A stretch of 13,106 nucleotides of DNA from CAZCRE01 sp964501075 (GCA_964501075.1 CAZCRE010000036.1:1-13106), one strand, 5' to 3'; shown: positions 1-7,599, counted from the stretch's first letter. Program-made: numbers and translations. The notes: generated by a model not told the origin, from the sequence alone.

Positions 1-77
1 TGGTGGGCCCGCCCGGATTCGAACCGGGGATCTTCGCCGCGTGAGGGCGACGTCCTACCAAACTAGACTACGAGCCC
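1..77 (-). tRNA. tRNA-Val(CAC) with encoded CCA
   Basis: The minus strand folds as a complete cloverleaf. The 7-bp acceptor stem pairs GGGCTCG (77-71) with CGGGCCC (11-5), including one T-G wobble. The anticodon stem pairs TCGCC with GGCGA around the 7-base loop CTCACGC, giving anticodon CAC, which reads the valine codon GTG. The T-arm carries GGTTCGAATCC. The discriminator base is A (position 4) and bases 3-1 encode CCA, so the 3' end is genomically templated. No intron is visible at the canonical site after base 37. An AT-rich stretch at 116-127 and CTTTATGAA at 140-132 are possible TATA boxes for it. Confidence is high because every stem pairs. Confidence 0.96.
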
Positions 78-424
78 AGATGATTCTTTCTGTCTCAAGT
101 TCCTAGGGGCATTTTGAATACTTATTTCCGATTCATAAAGCCTTTCCCTTAACGGTTTCTATTGAATAAGCAGAGGCGTGCTGATTGGACAAGACCGATC
201 ATGACAGGAGCATTGAGAAGACGCTTGAGAAGGGCTTAAGGATTCTTTGCTTTCTGTTTTTCGCCTTCATAGGCTACCTGTTGACGAACTACTTGCGCTG
301 AGTTTTCTTCAATGCCGGCAATTAGCTGAGACGCAAGTTTGTGCTGCAAACGTGACGAAATGGTCACAATCAAGATTTATTAGCATGCTGCGCCAACTCC
401 ACAAACAGTCTATGGTGGTGTCGG
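78..424. other. Intergenic stretch between tRNA-Val and lctP
   Basis: This 347-base stretch separates divergent transcription units: tRNA-Val leftward and the permease rightward. I see no convincing gene. A 12-codon frame at 201-239 has no support. An imperfect inverted repeat at 182-201 (TGATTGG, 6-base loop, CCGATCA, with one G-U pair) could form a weak hairpin, of unknown significance. A TATA-like ATTTATTA lies at 375-382. Confidence 0.4.
375..382 (+). promoter_or_regulatory. TATA-like box ahead of lctP
   Basis: ATTTATTA is preceded by AAG and sits 42 bases before the proposed TTG start at 425. That would put transcription start near 404 with a leader of about 20 bases, including the GGTGG at 414-418. 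Position and composition fit an archaeal TATA box. This is inference only. Confidence 0.3.
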
Positions 425-2119
425 TTGAAGCAAAGAGCCGTCTCAGCATTGTCGCTGGCTGCACTTTTCGTGTTCGGAGTTGCCGCATTCATCGTTGCCA
501 TGCACGGACAAACTGCCCCCTCAAGATTCCTGCTGGCACTATTTCCACTCTTGGTGGTTCTGTTCGGTGTTGCTTTTCTGCGACAAAGCGGTTTGACCAT
601 GGCGATCGTGGGCTTAGTCTTGACTATTGGTTTGGCAGTGTTTCAGTTCGGCACACCGCCTGAGGTGGCACTGGGTGCATCAGTGTTGGGGTTCATGTCA
701 AGTTTTGGAATTTCCATCTCTGTAGCAGTCACGATGTTGATGGTTTTTCTTATGCGAGAGACAGGCGCACTTCAAACAGTGTCGAAAGTCATCAAGCGAC
801 AAGTCGTTGGCAACGAAGTTCAGGCTCTATACATCGGCATAGGCTTTGGCTCTTTCCTATCATGCCTAGGCGTAGTTACACCTGCCCTGTTTCCACCGTT
901 ACTAGTGACCATGGGCTTCAGTCCATCAGCGGCCGTCGCAATTGCCGTTCTAGGTTATGATCCAACGACAAGCTTCTCACTGCTTTCTATTCCGATAACT
1001 CTTCCAGTACAAGTAGGTGCGCAGATGCAGCCACCAATCATGATCAACGCCCTAGCCTTCGCATTCAAGATCGCCATTTTTCTACCACTAGTTTCCACGG
1101 GCTTCGCCTTTGCTATCCTATGGCTAGTCGGAGGGAAAAAGTCCATGCGAAAAGGAGCCATTCCAGCGCTGATATGTGGTTTGGCGCTGGCTCTTGCTTG
1201 TTTAGGAGCTACTTCGCTTGACTACCTCACCGGAGTGGAGTATGTCCCACTGAGAATAGTCGGCGTCGCAGCCGGACTGTGCGCCATGGCCTCGCTATAT
1301 ATCTATCAGAAACTCAAGACCCACGCAACTCAGGAACCAAGGACAGTTGACTACCCGACGCGCAAGGAAGTCTGGCGTTCTTTCTCTCCATGGATAGCGT
1401 TAACCATTCTTGCCTCAATCGTAAGTATCCCACAGATAGACGAGCGACTCCACAACGCTCTCGGAGGCGCTGACAGAATTACGATATTCGCTGACCAAAG
1501 CGTTGATCTAAAGGTGTTCTCTCAAATCTACACTTGGATATTCGTTTCGGTACTAGTGTCTTTGCTCACGCTCCGCCCCACAAGAAAACAAGTCAAGGCT
1601 GCATCGAAATTGTGGCTCAGACGTTTTCTCGGTCCTTTTCTGACGTATGGTCTTTACTTCTCGATCTCTTACGTTATGGCCTTCTCTGCAAGGAGCATCA
1701 TAGGGGGTAAATTGGGTCTTCCAGACTCAACTCTTAACATGAACGTGATTCTGGGCGCGACTCTGGCATCAATCTTCGGCGCCGGATACATCTTCGTGGC
1801 AGCCTATCTCGGCTTGTTTGGCGCAATTGTTGGTGGCTCAGAAACGAGTTCTAACGTGCTTTTCCTCAAGATTCAGAAGACCGCCTCCGAAAACATCGGA
1901 CTGAGCGACTCTGGGTTCATGACTGTTTATAGCAGCCACGCAGTTGCGGGTGGCATCGCAAGCGCAGTTACACCTGCGAAGATTAACAATGCAATTGTTA
2001 CGATAGACGCGGGGAAAAACATGGAATCGCACATAATGCGAAAACATCTAGTCATAGCTATACTGCTTACAATAGCCACTGGGATATTAACTGGCATATT
2101 TGTGAACCTAGGCATCTAG
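425..2119 (+). CDS. lctP: LctP-family (L-lactate/glycolate permease-type) transporter
   Basis: A 564-residue integral membrane protein made almost wholly of hydrophobic segments, close to the usual 500-560 residues of the LctP/LldP family, which imports lactate or glycolate with protons. Family signatures are visible: the segment after GIGFGSF at about residue 138 (LGVVTPALFPPLLVTMGFSP, then AVLGYDP and SLLSIPI), and near the C-terminus GAIVGGSETSSNVLF, matching the substrate-region GAFFTGSNTASNALF-type motif of LldP. The first membrane helix starts at about residue 9, so the TTG at 425 is preferred over the next Met (residue 26), which would cut that helix; a weak GGTG lies just upstream. 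It is convergent with the hypA-ATPase pair and has no dehydrogenase partner in view. Actual substrate is inferred: the family also includes glycolate carriers, and archaeal members are little studied. Confidence 0.85.
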   Translation: MKQRAVSALSLAALFVFGVAAFIVAMHGQTAPSRFLLALFPLLVVLFGVAFLRQSGLTMAIVGLVLTIGLAVFQFGTPPEVALGASVLGFMSSFGISISVAVTMLMVFLMRETGALQTVSKVIKRQVVGNEVQALYIGIGFGSFLSCLGVVTPALFPPLLVTMGFSPSAAVAIAVLGYDPTTSFSLLSIPITLPVQVGAQMQPPIMINALAFAFKIAIFLPLVSTGFAFAILWLVGGKKSMRKGAIPALICGLALALACLGATSLDYLTGVEYVPLRIVGVAAGLCAMASLYIYQKLKTHATQEPRTVDYPTRKEVWRSFSPWIALTILASIVSIPQIDERLHNALGGADRITIFADQSVDLKVFSQIYTWIFVSVLVSLLTLRPTRKQVKAASKLWLRRFLGPFLTYGLYFSISYVMAFSARSIIGGKLGLPDSTLNMNVILGATLASIFGAGYIFVAAYLGLFGAIVGGSETSSNVLFLKIQKTASENIGLSDSGFMTVYSSHAVAGGIASAVTPAKINNAIVTIDAGKNMESHIMRKHLVIAILLTIATGILTGIFVNLGI

Positions 2120-2188
2120 CAGGAAGAGTAAGACCTCGCATGATTCAAGCTAACGATTCCTTAAGAGGGAATTGAAAGCCCATCTGGG

Positions 2189-2926
2189 TCATGGTATAAG
2201 TCGGCAGATTCTTGATGCGATTTCTTCAACTTTCTTGGTAAACACAGTGCTCGCAAGCCTGTTCTTGTTGCCTATCGCTTCTTCAACTTGCGTGTCGTAT
2301 GGAATTTCCCCCAGAAAGCTCAGTCCCAGCTTTCGTGTTTGCTGTTGAATGTTCTTTGAGTCTCCCATTTTCATGTTTTCCACGACACCAGCTACTGGAA
2401 CTTTCAACTCCTTCAGCAATTTCAACAGTTTTCGAACGGTTTCGAAGGCCAACTGTGAAGAGGTCGTCACCACCAGAAACTCGACGTTCTTGATCAATCG
2501 AATCAAGTCCAATGTTGCATCGCCTATTCCAGGCGGCATGTCTATCACCAGAAAATCCAGCTTCCCCCATCTTGTGATCGAAAGCAACTCGATCAAAGCG
2601 TTTGAAACATCCGCGCCCCTCAATGGCGACGCGTAATCACCCGAATAGTAGACAATCGACATGTACCTCAAACCATTGACTACAGGCGGAACGATGCCCT
2701 TATCCTCCTTCGGCTGCACGCCCTCAATGCCGAGAATGACGTGCGTTGATGGACTCGTGAAATCCAAATCAAACAAGCCCACTTCATAACCTTGCTTAGT
2801 CAATGCCAACGCAAGAGTCGAAGCAACGAGACTCTTACCCACGCCGCCCTTGCCGCTTGAAACAGCAACGATCCTGCCAACATTCCCCAATCTTACACTT
2901 ATTATGCTCGTTCGCGGGTCAACCAT
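2189..2926 (-). CDS. Mrp/MinD-type ATPase, probable HypA partner (HypB-AT type)
   Basis: A 245-residue SIMIBI-class P-loop ATPase. Residues 24-32 are the deviant Walker A SGKGGVGKS with both signature lysines (K26, K31). D53 and D55 lie in the Walker A' region (LFDLDFTSPS), and VIDMPPGIGD at 127-136 is the Walker B/switch II region. It starts 4 bases after hypA ends, so the two are co-transcribed. In Thermococcus the HypA partner is known to be an Mrp/MinD-type ATPase instead of the GTPase HypB. Mrp/NBP35 Fe-S carriers have a CxxC near residue 190; here that site reads ENMKMGDSK and the only cysteine is C241, which argues against cluster carriage. By context and that loss, I infer a nickel-insertion role that loads and releases HypA. 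An Mrp-like Fe-S function is the weaker alternative. Confidence 0.85.
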   Translation of the reverse strand: MVDPRTSIISVRLGNVGRIVAVSSGKGGVGKSLVASTLALALTKQGYEVGLFDLDFTSPSTHVILGIEGVQPKEDKGIVPPVVNGLRYMSIVYYSGDYASPLRGADVSNALIELLSITRWGKLDFLVIDMPPGIGDATLDLIRLIKNVEFLVVTTSSQLAFETVRKLLKLLKELKVPVAGVVENMKMGDSKNIQQQTRKLGLSFLGEIPYDTQVEEAIGNKNRLASTVFTKKVEEIASRICRLIP

Positions 2927-2930
2927 CGAC

Positions 2931-3329
2931 TCATCTCACTCCTTTTACGCTTTCAAGCCAGACTCCCCTGCCCTCAACTACCTCAAAGTCAGGACTGCCG
3001 CACTTCGAACACTTGATGTATGTGTGCGCAACCTCAGGAACAAAATGTATAGCTTCAGCCACACTCGCATCCAACTTTTCCCTTTCAAAAAACCATCTGT
3101 GTCCACACGCACGGCACTTCAGCTCGGCCTTCGTCGTCCTGATCTGCATTTTTGTATTCTTGAATTTTCCAGACTTTAACTGAGATAGGGCAAACTGAAA
3201 AATGTCCTGTTCAATCTGCTGCAGCTCACCAACCCTTATTTTGACCTCGGTGACTTCCTTCAATTTTTCTTTGTCCGCAATTTCAGAAGCCGCAGCAATC
3301 ACTGCTTCAGCCAAAGCCCATTCATGCAT
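2931..3329 (-). CDS. hypA: HypA nickel metallochaperone for [NiFe]-hydrogenase maturation
   Basis: 132 residues, typical for archaeal HypA. The protein starts MHEWALAEA, giving the universal Met1-His2-Glu3 nickel site. The zinc domain has two CxxC pairs, C72/C75 (CRAC) and C107/C110 (CSKC), separated by the long insert typical of archaeal HypA, which includes IHFVPE at 94-99. The histidine of this insert (H95 here) takes part in nickel binding in the Thermococcus HypA-ATPase complex. The C-terminal DFEVVEGRGV is also conserved. HypA delivers Ni to the hydrogenase large subunit in the cytoplasm. A TATA box 24 bases ahead of the ATG suggests leaderless transcription. No hydrogenase or other hyp genes lie in the window, so the client enzyme is elsewhere. 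Confidence 0.95.
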   Translation of the reverse strand: MHEWALAEAVIAAASEIADKEKLKEVTEVKIRVGELQQIEQDIFQFALSQLKSGKFKNTKMQIRTTKAELKCRACGHRWFFEREKLDASVAEAIHFVPEVAHTYIKCSKCGSPDFEVVEGRGVWLESVKGVR

Positions 3330-3352
3330 GGAAAAACCTACGTCATAACTCG

Positions 3353-3360
3353 ATTTAAGA
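3353..3360 (-). promoter_or_regulatory. TATA box of the hypA operon (leaderless)
   Basis: On the minus strand TCTTAAAT lies with exactly 23 bases between it and the ATG at 3329. That places transcription start at or within a few bases of the start codon. The intervening bases contain no GGTG or GGAG, so a leaderless mRNA is predicted. Confidence 0.45.
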
Positions 3361-3447
3361 ATATTGCATGAAAACTTCCTTAACCAAGATAGAAAAGCCT
3401 AAACCGTGTTCATCCAGCTAGGCAAGCATAAAAAGGGAGATTGAAGG

Positions 3448-3705
3448 CTATTTACGCGATCCCGAAGCGTCCTCAACAACTATCATTGTCAGCGTTGATC
3501 TAACCTTGTCAAGTCTTCTGATTTTCCAAGTCACTGTGTCTTTCAGCTTATCCATAGTGTCGGCTTGAACCATCGCAACAATGTCGTAGACTCCGTAGAC
3601 GGCAAAAGCATTATCCTTTCCTACACCTTCGACTTTTTTCAGTTGACCCAGTACGTCTGCTTCTGCGCCTATTTCCGTGTTTATTAGCACAAATGCTTTT
3701 GGCAT
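3448..3705 (-). CDS. Stand-alone Lrp/AsnC ligand-binding (RAM) domain protein
   Basis: 85 residues corresponding to the C-terminal effector-binding domain of Lrp/AsnC regulators, with no helix-turn-helix in front. The pattern is a βαββαβ ferredoxin-like fold: AFVLINTEIG, then helix DVLGQLKKVEGV, the AVYGVYDIVAMVQAD strand pair, helix MDKLKDTVTWKIRRLDKV and the final strand TLTMIVVED. Such single-domain (SraA/RAM) proteins form rings that bind amino acids and may modulate full-length Lrp proteins. An ATG at 3705 is supported by GGTGTGGAGAT just upstream on the minus strand. It is divergent from nnr and separated from hypA by 118 bases, so it is probably its own unit. The ligand cannot be read from sequence. 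Confidence 0.88.
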   Translation of the reverse strand: MPKAFVLINTEIGAEADVLGQLKKVEGVGKDNAFAVYGVYDIVAMVQADTMDKLKDTVTWKIRRLDKVRSTLTMIVVEDASGSRK

Positions 3706-3735
3706 TTAAATCTCCACACCTACATCTATCTCTGA

Positions 3736-3746
3736 ATATTAAAATA
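3736..3746 (-). promoter_or_regulatory. TATA-like box ahead of the RAM protein gene
   Basis: On the minus strand an ATTTTAATATT stretch lies 30 to 40 bases before the ATG at 3705. This would give a leader of about 10 bases holding the GGTGTGGAGAT ribosome-binding sequence. Inference from spacing and composition. Confidence 0.35.
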
Positions 3747-3871
3747 CTTTGCTACATACAGTTTGCACCCTTCGACTAAGAAGCGCGAGGGATTTGCATA
3801 CTTAATCAAGGATAAACTCAAAAAGCATAATTCCATCTTCAACCCACAGTACTGGATTGTTGGGCTAACAT

Positions 3872-5419
3872 ATGAAAAGACCCACCACCGGAACCCCAAT
3901 TACAGGCCGCGAAATGCGCGCCATAGAACTGAACGCGGAATACTTTGGAGTGTCAAGACTGCAATTGATGGAAAACGCTGGACATCAAGTATCTCTAGAA
4001 GTTGCCTCAAGATTCAAAACAGACAAGTCAATCACCGTTTTCTGCGGTTTAGGCGGAAATGGCGGCGACGGGTTCGTTGCAGCAAGACATCTGCTCTCAC
4101 TCGGCTTCAAAACCAATGTCGTACTTGCAGGAAAGCCTGATGAAATAGCCGACAAAGCCGCCTTGGAAAACTGGAATGCCATACGATCATTGAAAGATGC
4201 AGTTCCAATCTGCGAAGTCTACGACAGCACTCTAATACCGAAGATAACCACAGAAATAATGATCGACGCATTGTTGGGCATCGGCACCAAAGGAAAACTG
4301 AGACCACTTATTCTCGATCTCGTCAAAACAATCAATGCCTCTAAAGCGTTCAAAATCGCGGTGGATGTACCGACAGGGATCGACTCAGACACGGGAGGAA
4401 TATTGGGTGACGCAGTGAAGGCTGACCTGACAATAACTTTTCATCGAATCAAGAGCGGATTTGAGAACGCTAAGAAATACGTAGGCGAACTTGTCGTGAA
4501 GCAAATAGGGTTACCCAGAGAATTCGAGAATTTTGCAGGCCCAGGCGACGTTCTGGCAGTTAGGAGACAGCGTCCCTCAGCGTCCCACAAAGGCGATTTC
4601 GGCCGTTTGCTAATCATCGGTGGCAGTGAAACATACTCTGGTGCGCCTACTCTTGTGGCTCTTGGTGCGATGCGCACAGGCGCTGACCTAGTTTACCTTG
4701 CTGCACCAGAGAAAACGGCCTATGCGATATCCTCAATGTCGCCGGACTTGATAACTATAAAGCTAGAAGGAACACGTCTGAACTCTGACAACGTCGCTGA
4801 ACTCAAATCAAGCATCGAGAAAGTTGATGCGGTTGTCATCGGACCTGGTCTGGGGTTGCACCCTGAAACTTCGAAAGCTGTCAAGACGCTGATTTCGCTC
4901 GTCGAAAATTCACGAAAGCCATTGCTCTTGGACGCGGATGGACTGAAGGCTTTTGCAGCTTACAAAAGAAAACTCAAAATACCTGTAGTGCTGACACCCC
5001 ACGCTGGAGAGTATGCCATACTGACCGGAAAAACACTGCCCAAAGACCTAGACCAGAAGATTGCCGACGTGTACAAAAATGCGGCGGAACTTGATGCTGT
5101 GATACTTTTGAAGGGAGCTGTCGACATAGTCTCTGATGGTAAACGATTCAAGCTCAATTTTACCGGCAATCCTGGCATGACCGTGGGCGGAACAGGAGAC
5201 GTGCTTTCAGGAGTAGTTGGAGCGCTTTTAGCCCAGAAAATTGAGCCGTTCGAGGCCGCTGTTGCCGGAGCCTTCGTTAACGGTGCGGCTGGCGACTTCG
5301 TCTTCAGAGAGAAAGGTTATCACATGGTTGCAGGCGACCTAATCGATTGGATTCCAAAGGCATTCGATGATCCCATGAGCCATTTGCAGGTGCGAGGGGT
5401 AAGTGGAGAAAAGAGTTAG
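3872..5419 (+). CDS. nnr: Bifunctional NAD(P)H-hydrate epimerase/dehydratase
   Basis: A 515-residue fusion repairing hydrated NAD(P)H. Residues about 1-225 are the epimerase (NnrE/YjeF-N) domain, with FCGLGGNGGDGFVAARHL at 57-74 and VDVPTGIDSDTG at 164-175. Residues about 230-505 are the ADP-dependent dehydratase (NnrD/YjeF-C, ribokinase-like) domain, starting with SHKGDFGRLLIIGGSETYSGA and carrying the nucleotide-binding/catalytic NPGMTVGGTGDVLSG at 433-447, with D443 as the expected catalytic aspartate. Length and domain order match the usual bifunctional Nnr. The ATG at 3872 leaves a normal short N-terminus. The 3' end overlaps tsr3 by 17 bases, so the two are co-transcribed. A possible TATA-like GCATAAT lies at 3825-3831. 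The enzyme is cytoplasmic and housekeeping. Confidence 0.96.
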   Translation: MKRPTTGTPITGREMRAIELNAEYFGVSRLQLMENAGHQVSLEVASRFKTDKSITVFCGLGGNGGDGFVAARHLLSLGFKTNVVLAGKPDEIADKAALENWNAIRSLKDAVPICEVYDSTLIPKITTEIMIDALLGIGTKGKLRPLILDLVKTINASKAFKIAVDVPTGIDSDTGGILGDAVKADLTITFHRIKSGFENAKKYVGELVVKQIGLPREFENFAGPGDVLAVRRQRPSASHKGDFGRLLIIGGSETYSGAPTLVALGAMRTGADLVYLAAPEKTAYAISSMSPDLITIKLEGTRLNSDNVAELKSSIEKVDAVVIGPGLGLHPETSKAVKTLISLVENSRKPLLLDADGLKAFAAYKRKLKIPVVLTPHAGEYAILTGKTLPKDLDQKIADVYKNAAELDAVILLKGAVDIVSDGKRFKLNFTGNPGMTVGGTGDVLSGVVGALLAQKIEPFEAAVAGAFVNGAAGDFVFREKGYHMVAGDLIDWIPKAFDDPMSHLQVRGVSGEKS

Positions 5420-5933
5420 GATCATTATTTATCAGGCAGGGCAGTGCGATCCAAGAAAATGCACGGCCTTGAAGCTTGGCCGTCATGGGCTTGCACGCAT
5501 CGTCTCTCAGATCCGATTCTTGCCTAAAAGAGCCATTGTGCTCAACCCGTTCTCTGAAATCGCGTTTTCTCCAGCAGATAGACAGAGGCTTGAAGAGTTT
5601 GGGCTTGTGGCTTTGGACTGCAGCTGGGAGCACGCGATGGAAGTGTTGCCTTCGCGTGTTAGAGGGACGTCTCGTTGTCTGCCTTTCTTAATAGCTGGGA
5701 ATCCAGTCAACTTTGGCAAACCAACCAAGCTTTCCACAGTGGAGGCTTTGGATGCGGCGCTTTATATCGCAGGGTTCAAAGAAGAAGCAGAACAACTGCT
5801 GTCCATTTTCAAGTGGGGACACACTTTCATCGAGATAAATCGTGAAAGGCTCGAAAACTATGCAAATGTGAAGAACAGCACTGAAATCGTTGAACTGCAG
5901 AAGCGTTTCATGAAGGACTTGGAAATCGACTGA
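5403..5933 (+). CDS. tsr3: Tsr3-type rRNA aminocarboxypropyltransferase
   Basis: 176 residues, the length of archaeal Tsr3 (formerly DUF367/RLI-associated family). Family features include the N-terminal IIIYQAGQCDPRKCTALKLG, the LNPFSEIAFSPAD segment, LDCSWEHA, RCLPFLIAGNPVNFGKP and the C-terminal FKWGHTFIEIN. In eukaryotes Tsr3 transfers the 3-amino-3-carboxypropyl group of S-adenosylmethionine to a pseudouridine of small-subunit rRNA; archaeal homologues have the same fold. The GTG start at 5403 lies inside the end of nnr and is preceded by GAGGGGT (5394-5400), a plausible ribosome-binding sequence. Translational coupling to nnr is likely. It ends 118 bases before the convergent Nip7-like gene, with a short T-run at 5951-5955. 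Confidence 0.93.
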   Translation: MEKRVRIIIYQAGQCDPRKCTALKLGRHGLARIVSQIRFLPKRAIVLNPFSEIAFSPADRQRLEEFGLVALDCSWEHAMEVLPSRVRGTSRCLPFLIAGNPVNFGKPTKLSTVEALDAALYIAGFKEEAEQLLSIFKWGHTFIEINRERLENYANVKNSTEIVELQKRFMKDLEID

Positions 5934-6010
5934 AACACCATGCTTCATTCTTTTTCAATTATCGAGCTGATCCTCCATCATATGAACCTCCAATCCTAGC
6001 ACTCATAACA

Positions 6011-6036
6011 GGAAAGGGTATATGATCCTCCTTTCC
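6011..6036. terminator. Inverted repeat between convergent tsr3 and nip7-like genes
   Basis: GGAAAGG at 6011-6017 is the exact reverse complement of CCTTTCC at 6030-6036, with a 12-base loop. It lies in the 118-base gap between convergent genes, where it could act as a 3'-end or stabilising hairpin on either transcript. A T5 run at 5951-5955 is the more conventional archaeal stop signal for tsr3. Function is inferred. Confidence 0.3.
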
Positions 6037-6051
6037 GCTCCCCTTGCACGT

Positions 6052-6522
6052 TTACCTTTCTCTACGTAGAAAATCGCCTATGTCTGAAATGTTCTTTACG
6101 ATGGCAGCGTGTTCATCCTTCGCTTCGTCTAGATTAGCTATTATCTTGCCAAACCCTAAACACTCGCCACGTTCATTCAGAACCAGAGTGCATGTCCCTT
6201 TTCCTCTGGAACCCGCGATACTTATTATTCCTTGTTTGAGCAGGTCTCTTCCGCAGACGAAAAGCCACTCGGCCTTTCTATTGATTGTCGTCTTGTTTGC
6301 CTTGTCTTTCTCCGCGATCATGTTCAGCAATGTGAAGCTTGGAAAGAAAATCCTGTTCTTGGCTTTCCCAAGATAGATTCCAGCATAGAAGAAATCCTTT
6401 GAAATCAGTCCTTTCAGCTTTGCGTTTAGAAGAAAATACCGGTTTCGTTTTTCCATCACTAGGCTCTCATCTATGCTCAGGCTCACGTTGAACCGGTGCG
6501 CGAAGTCATTTATCAGTTTCAT
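6052..6522 (-). CDS. Nip7-like pre-PUA/PUA RNA-binding protein
   Basis: 156 residues with the two-domain architecture of Nip7. The N-terminal pre-PUA half (about 1-85) includes YFLLNAKLKGLIS and FYAGIYLGKAKNRIFFPSF. The C-terminal PUA domain (about 90-156) contains WLFVCGRDLLKQGI, ECLGFGKI and the closing DIGDFLRRE, which matches the DIGEYLRxE end of eukaryotic Nip7. Eukaryotic Nip7 acts in large-subunit rRNA maturation; archaeal homologues bind RNA and have been linked to the exosome. The ATG at 6522 overlaps the stop of the upstream methyltransferase (ATGA, 6519-6522), so the two are translationally coupled. Pairing with an RNA methyltransferase supports a role in RNA maturation. The exact target is unknown. 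Confidence 0.87.
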   Translation of the reverse strand: MKLINDFAHRFNVSLSIDESLVMEKRNRYFLLNAKLKGLISKDFFYAGIYLGKAKNRIFFPSFTLLNMIAEKDKANKTTINRKAEWLFVCGRDLLKQGIISIAGSRGKGTCTLVLNERGECLGFGKIIANLDEAKDEHAAIVKNISDIGDFLRRER

Positions 6523-7409
6523 TTTCGAGCCACTCTTTTTCTAAGCTTGCACGCAAAGAAACCTTGCGTTTTGCCGGGCCATATTCTTCTGCAGTTTTCT
6601 ATTGAACCATCGAGTTCTTTCCCGAAAACGTTGATCAACCCCTTTTCTCCATAGCAGTCGATCCGGTCAGTCTCAAGACCAAGTGTTTTTATTGCCCAAT
6701 CAACGTTTAGCTCATCCTCTTCTGGTTCAAGAGAGCAAGTTGAATAGATCAATTCGCCATTGTCTTTCAGCACTTTGGTGGCTTCTGCTAATATCTCCTT
6801 TTGAAGTTCAGCATTTCGTTTAACATCATCGATCGTTCGCCTTCTGAACCAGTCCTTGTCTGTTGCCGCGTTGCCTGAGCAAGGAACATCAAGGAGTACA
6901 CCGTCAAATTTCACGTTCAGCTTGGAGACTTGCCTTGCATCCATCTCGTACACCACAGCGTTTTTGACGTGACAGCGCTCAAGATGGTTTGCCAAAGCGG
7001 CTAGTCTTCGCTTTTCAACGTCTAAAGCCATTAACACGCCCGTGTTCCGCATCTGATCGGCTAGTTGAACAGTTTTGCCGCCTGGAGCAGCGCAGGCATC
7101 AAGCATAATCCGATGCTTTGCTTCAGTGAACAGGGAGACTGGAATCTGAGCAGCTGCCTCTTGAATGGAGTACCGACCTAGCAAATACTCTGGTGTGGCT
7201 CCGACACTTAGCTTTGAATTGCAAACCCAAAAACCGTTCTCAAGAAAAGGAATAGCTTCTACCTCTATCCCTCGAGATTCAAGTCGTTCTACGATGTCTC
7301 TAGGTTCAGAGTTCGCAACGTTTATTCTGATAGCTTGTCTCGGGTTAACATCCCTGTATTTCCAACCGAGCTTTTCGTAGCGCTTCTCGAAGAACTCTTT
7401 TCCCGACAT
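6519..7409 (-). CDS. Trm4/NSUN-family RNA (cytosine-5) methyltransferase
   Basis: A 296-residue SAM-dependent m5C methyltransferase when started at the ATG at 7409. Motifs (numbered from that Met): GATPEYLLGRYSIQEAAAQIP in the family N-terminal region, SAM-binding LDACAAPGGKT (103-113), VLLDVPCSG with the release cysteine C177, and STCSLEPEE with the nucleophile cysteine C225. Overall it resembles archaeal Trm4, which methylates tRNA, more than bacterial RsmB/RsmF, because it lacks an NusB or PUA extension. A longer frame begins at an ATG at 7481 and adds 24 residues. I prefer 7409 because a TATA box sits 24 bases ahead of it and the family normally begins near there. It is coupled to the Nip7-like gene by an ATGA overlap. 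RNA substrate is inferred. Confidence 0.92.
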   Translation of the reverse strand: MSGKEFFEKRYEKLGWKYRDVNPRQAIRINVANSEPRDIVERLESRGIEVEAIPFLENGFWVCNSKLSVGATPEYLLGRYSIQEAAAQIPVSLFTEAKHRIMLDACAAPGGKTVQLADQMRNTGVLMALDVEKRRLAALANHLERCHVKNAVVYEMDARQVSKLNVKFDGVLLDVPCSGNAATDKDWFRRRTIDDVKRNAELQKEILAEATKVLKDNGELIYSTCSLEPEEDELNVDWAIKTLGLETDRIDCYGEKGLINVFGKELDGSIENCRRIWPGKTQGFFACKLRKRVARK

Positions 7410-7433
7410 CACTAAGAAGATAGCCAGTTTTTC

Positions 7434-7441
7434 ATAAAAAG
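7434..7441 (-). promoter_or_regulatory. TATA box of the Trm4-like/Nip7-like operon (leaderless)
   Basis: CTTTTTAT on the minus strand leaves 24 bases to the ATG at 7409, so transcription should begin at or next to that ATG. The sequence between lacks a ribosome-binding motif. This decides the start: the alternative ATG at 7481 would lie upstream of this promoter. Confidence 0.45.
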
Positions 7442-7599
7442 CTGGTGATGATATTTGATGAATGAGACAGTTGCGGGCCATAGGATCTTTCTACAAAACC
7501 ACAGATTGGCAAAGCTGTTGTGTTGTGGGAGAGACTGGCGGGCAATAGCTACTTGTCACATTCATTTGAGGCAACTGCGAGATTTGCATTTTCTTTAGG

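Noticed and set aside
247..663. Open frame of 138 codons before and across the start of lctP
   Set aside because: It overlaps the lctP N-terminal membrane helices in another frame and shows no domain-like pattern.
2189..2926. Annotation of the ATPase as an Mrp/NBP35 Fe-S carrier
   Set aside because: The CxxC needed for cluster binding is absent and the gene is coupled to hypA.
3763..4140. Open frame of 125 codons overlapping the start of nnr
   Set aside because: It lies out of frame over clear Nnr coding sequence and its translation has biased, basic composition with no family resemblance.
7445..7480. C/D-box RNA candidate starting at GTGATGA
   Set aside because: A C-box match is present but no CTGA D box lies at a suitable distance, and the site is explained by the methyltransferase upstream region.
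7410..7481. 24-residue N-terminal extension of the Trm4-like methyltransferase from the ATG at 7481
   Set aside because: The sequence lacks a ribosome-binding motif, does not resemble the family, and lies upstream of a well-spaced TATA box for the ATG at 7409.
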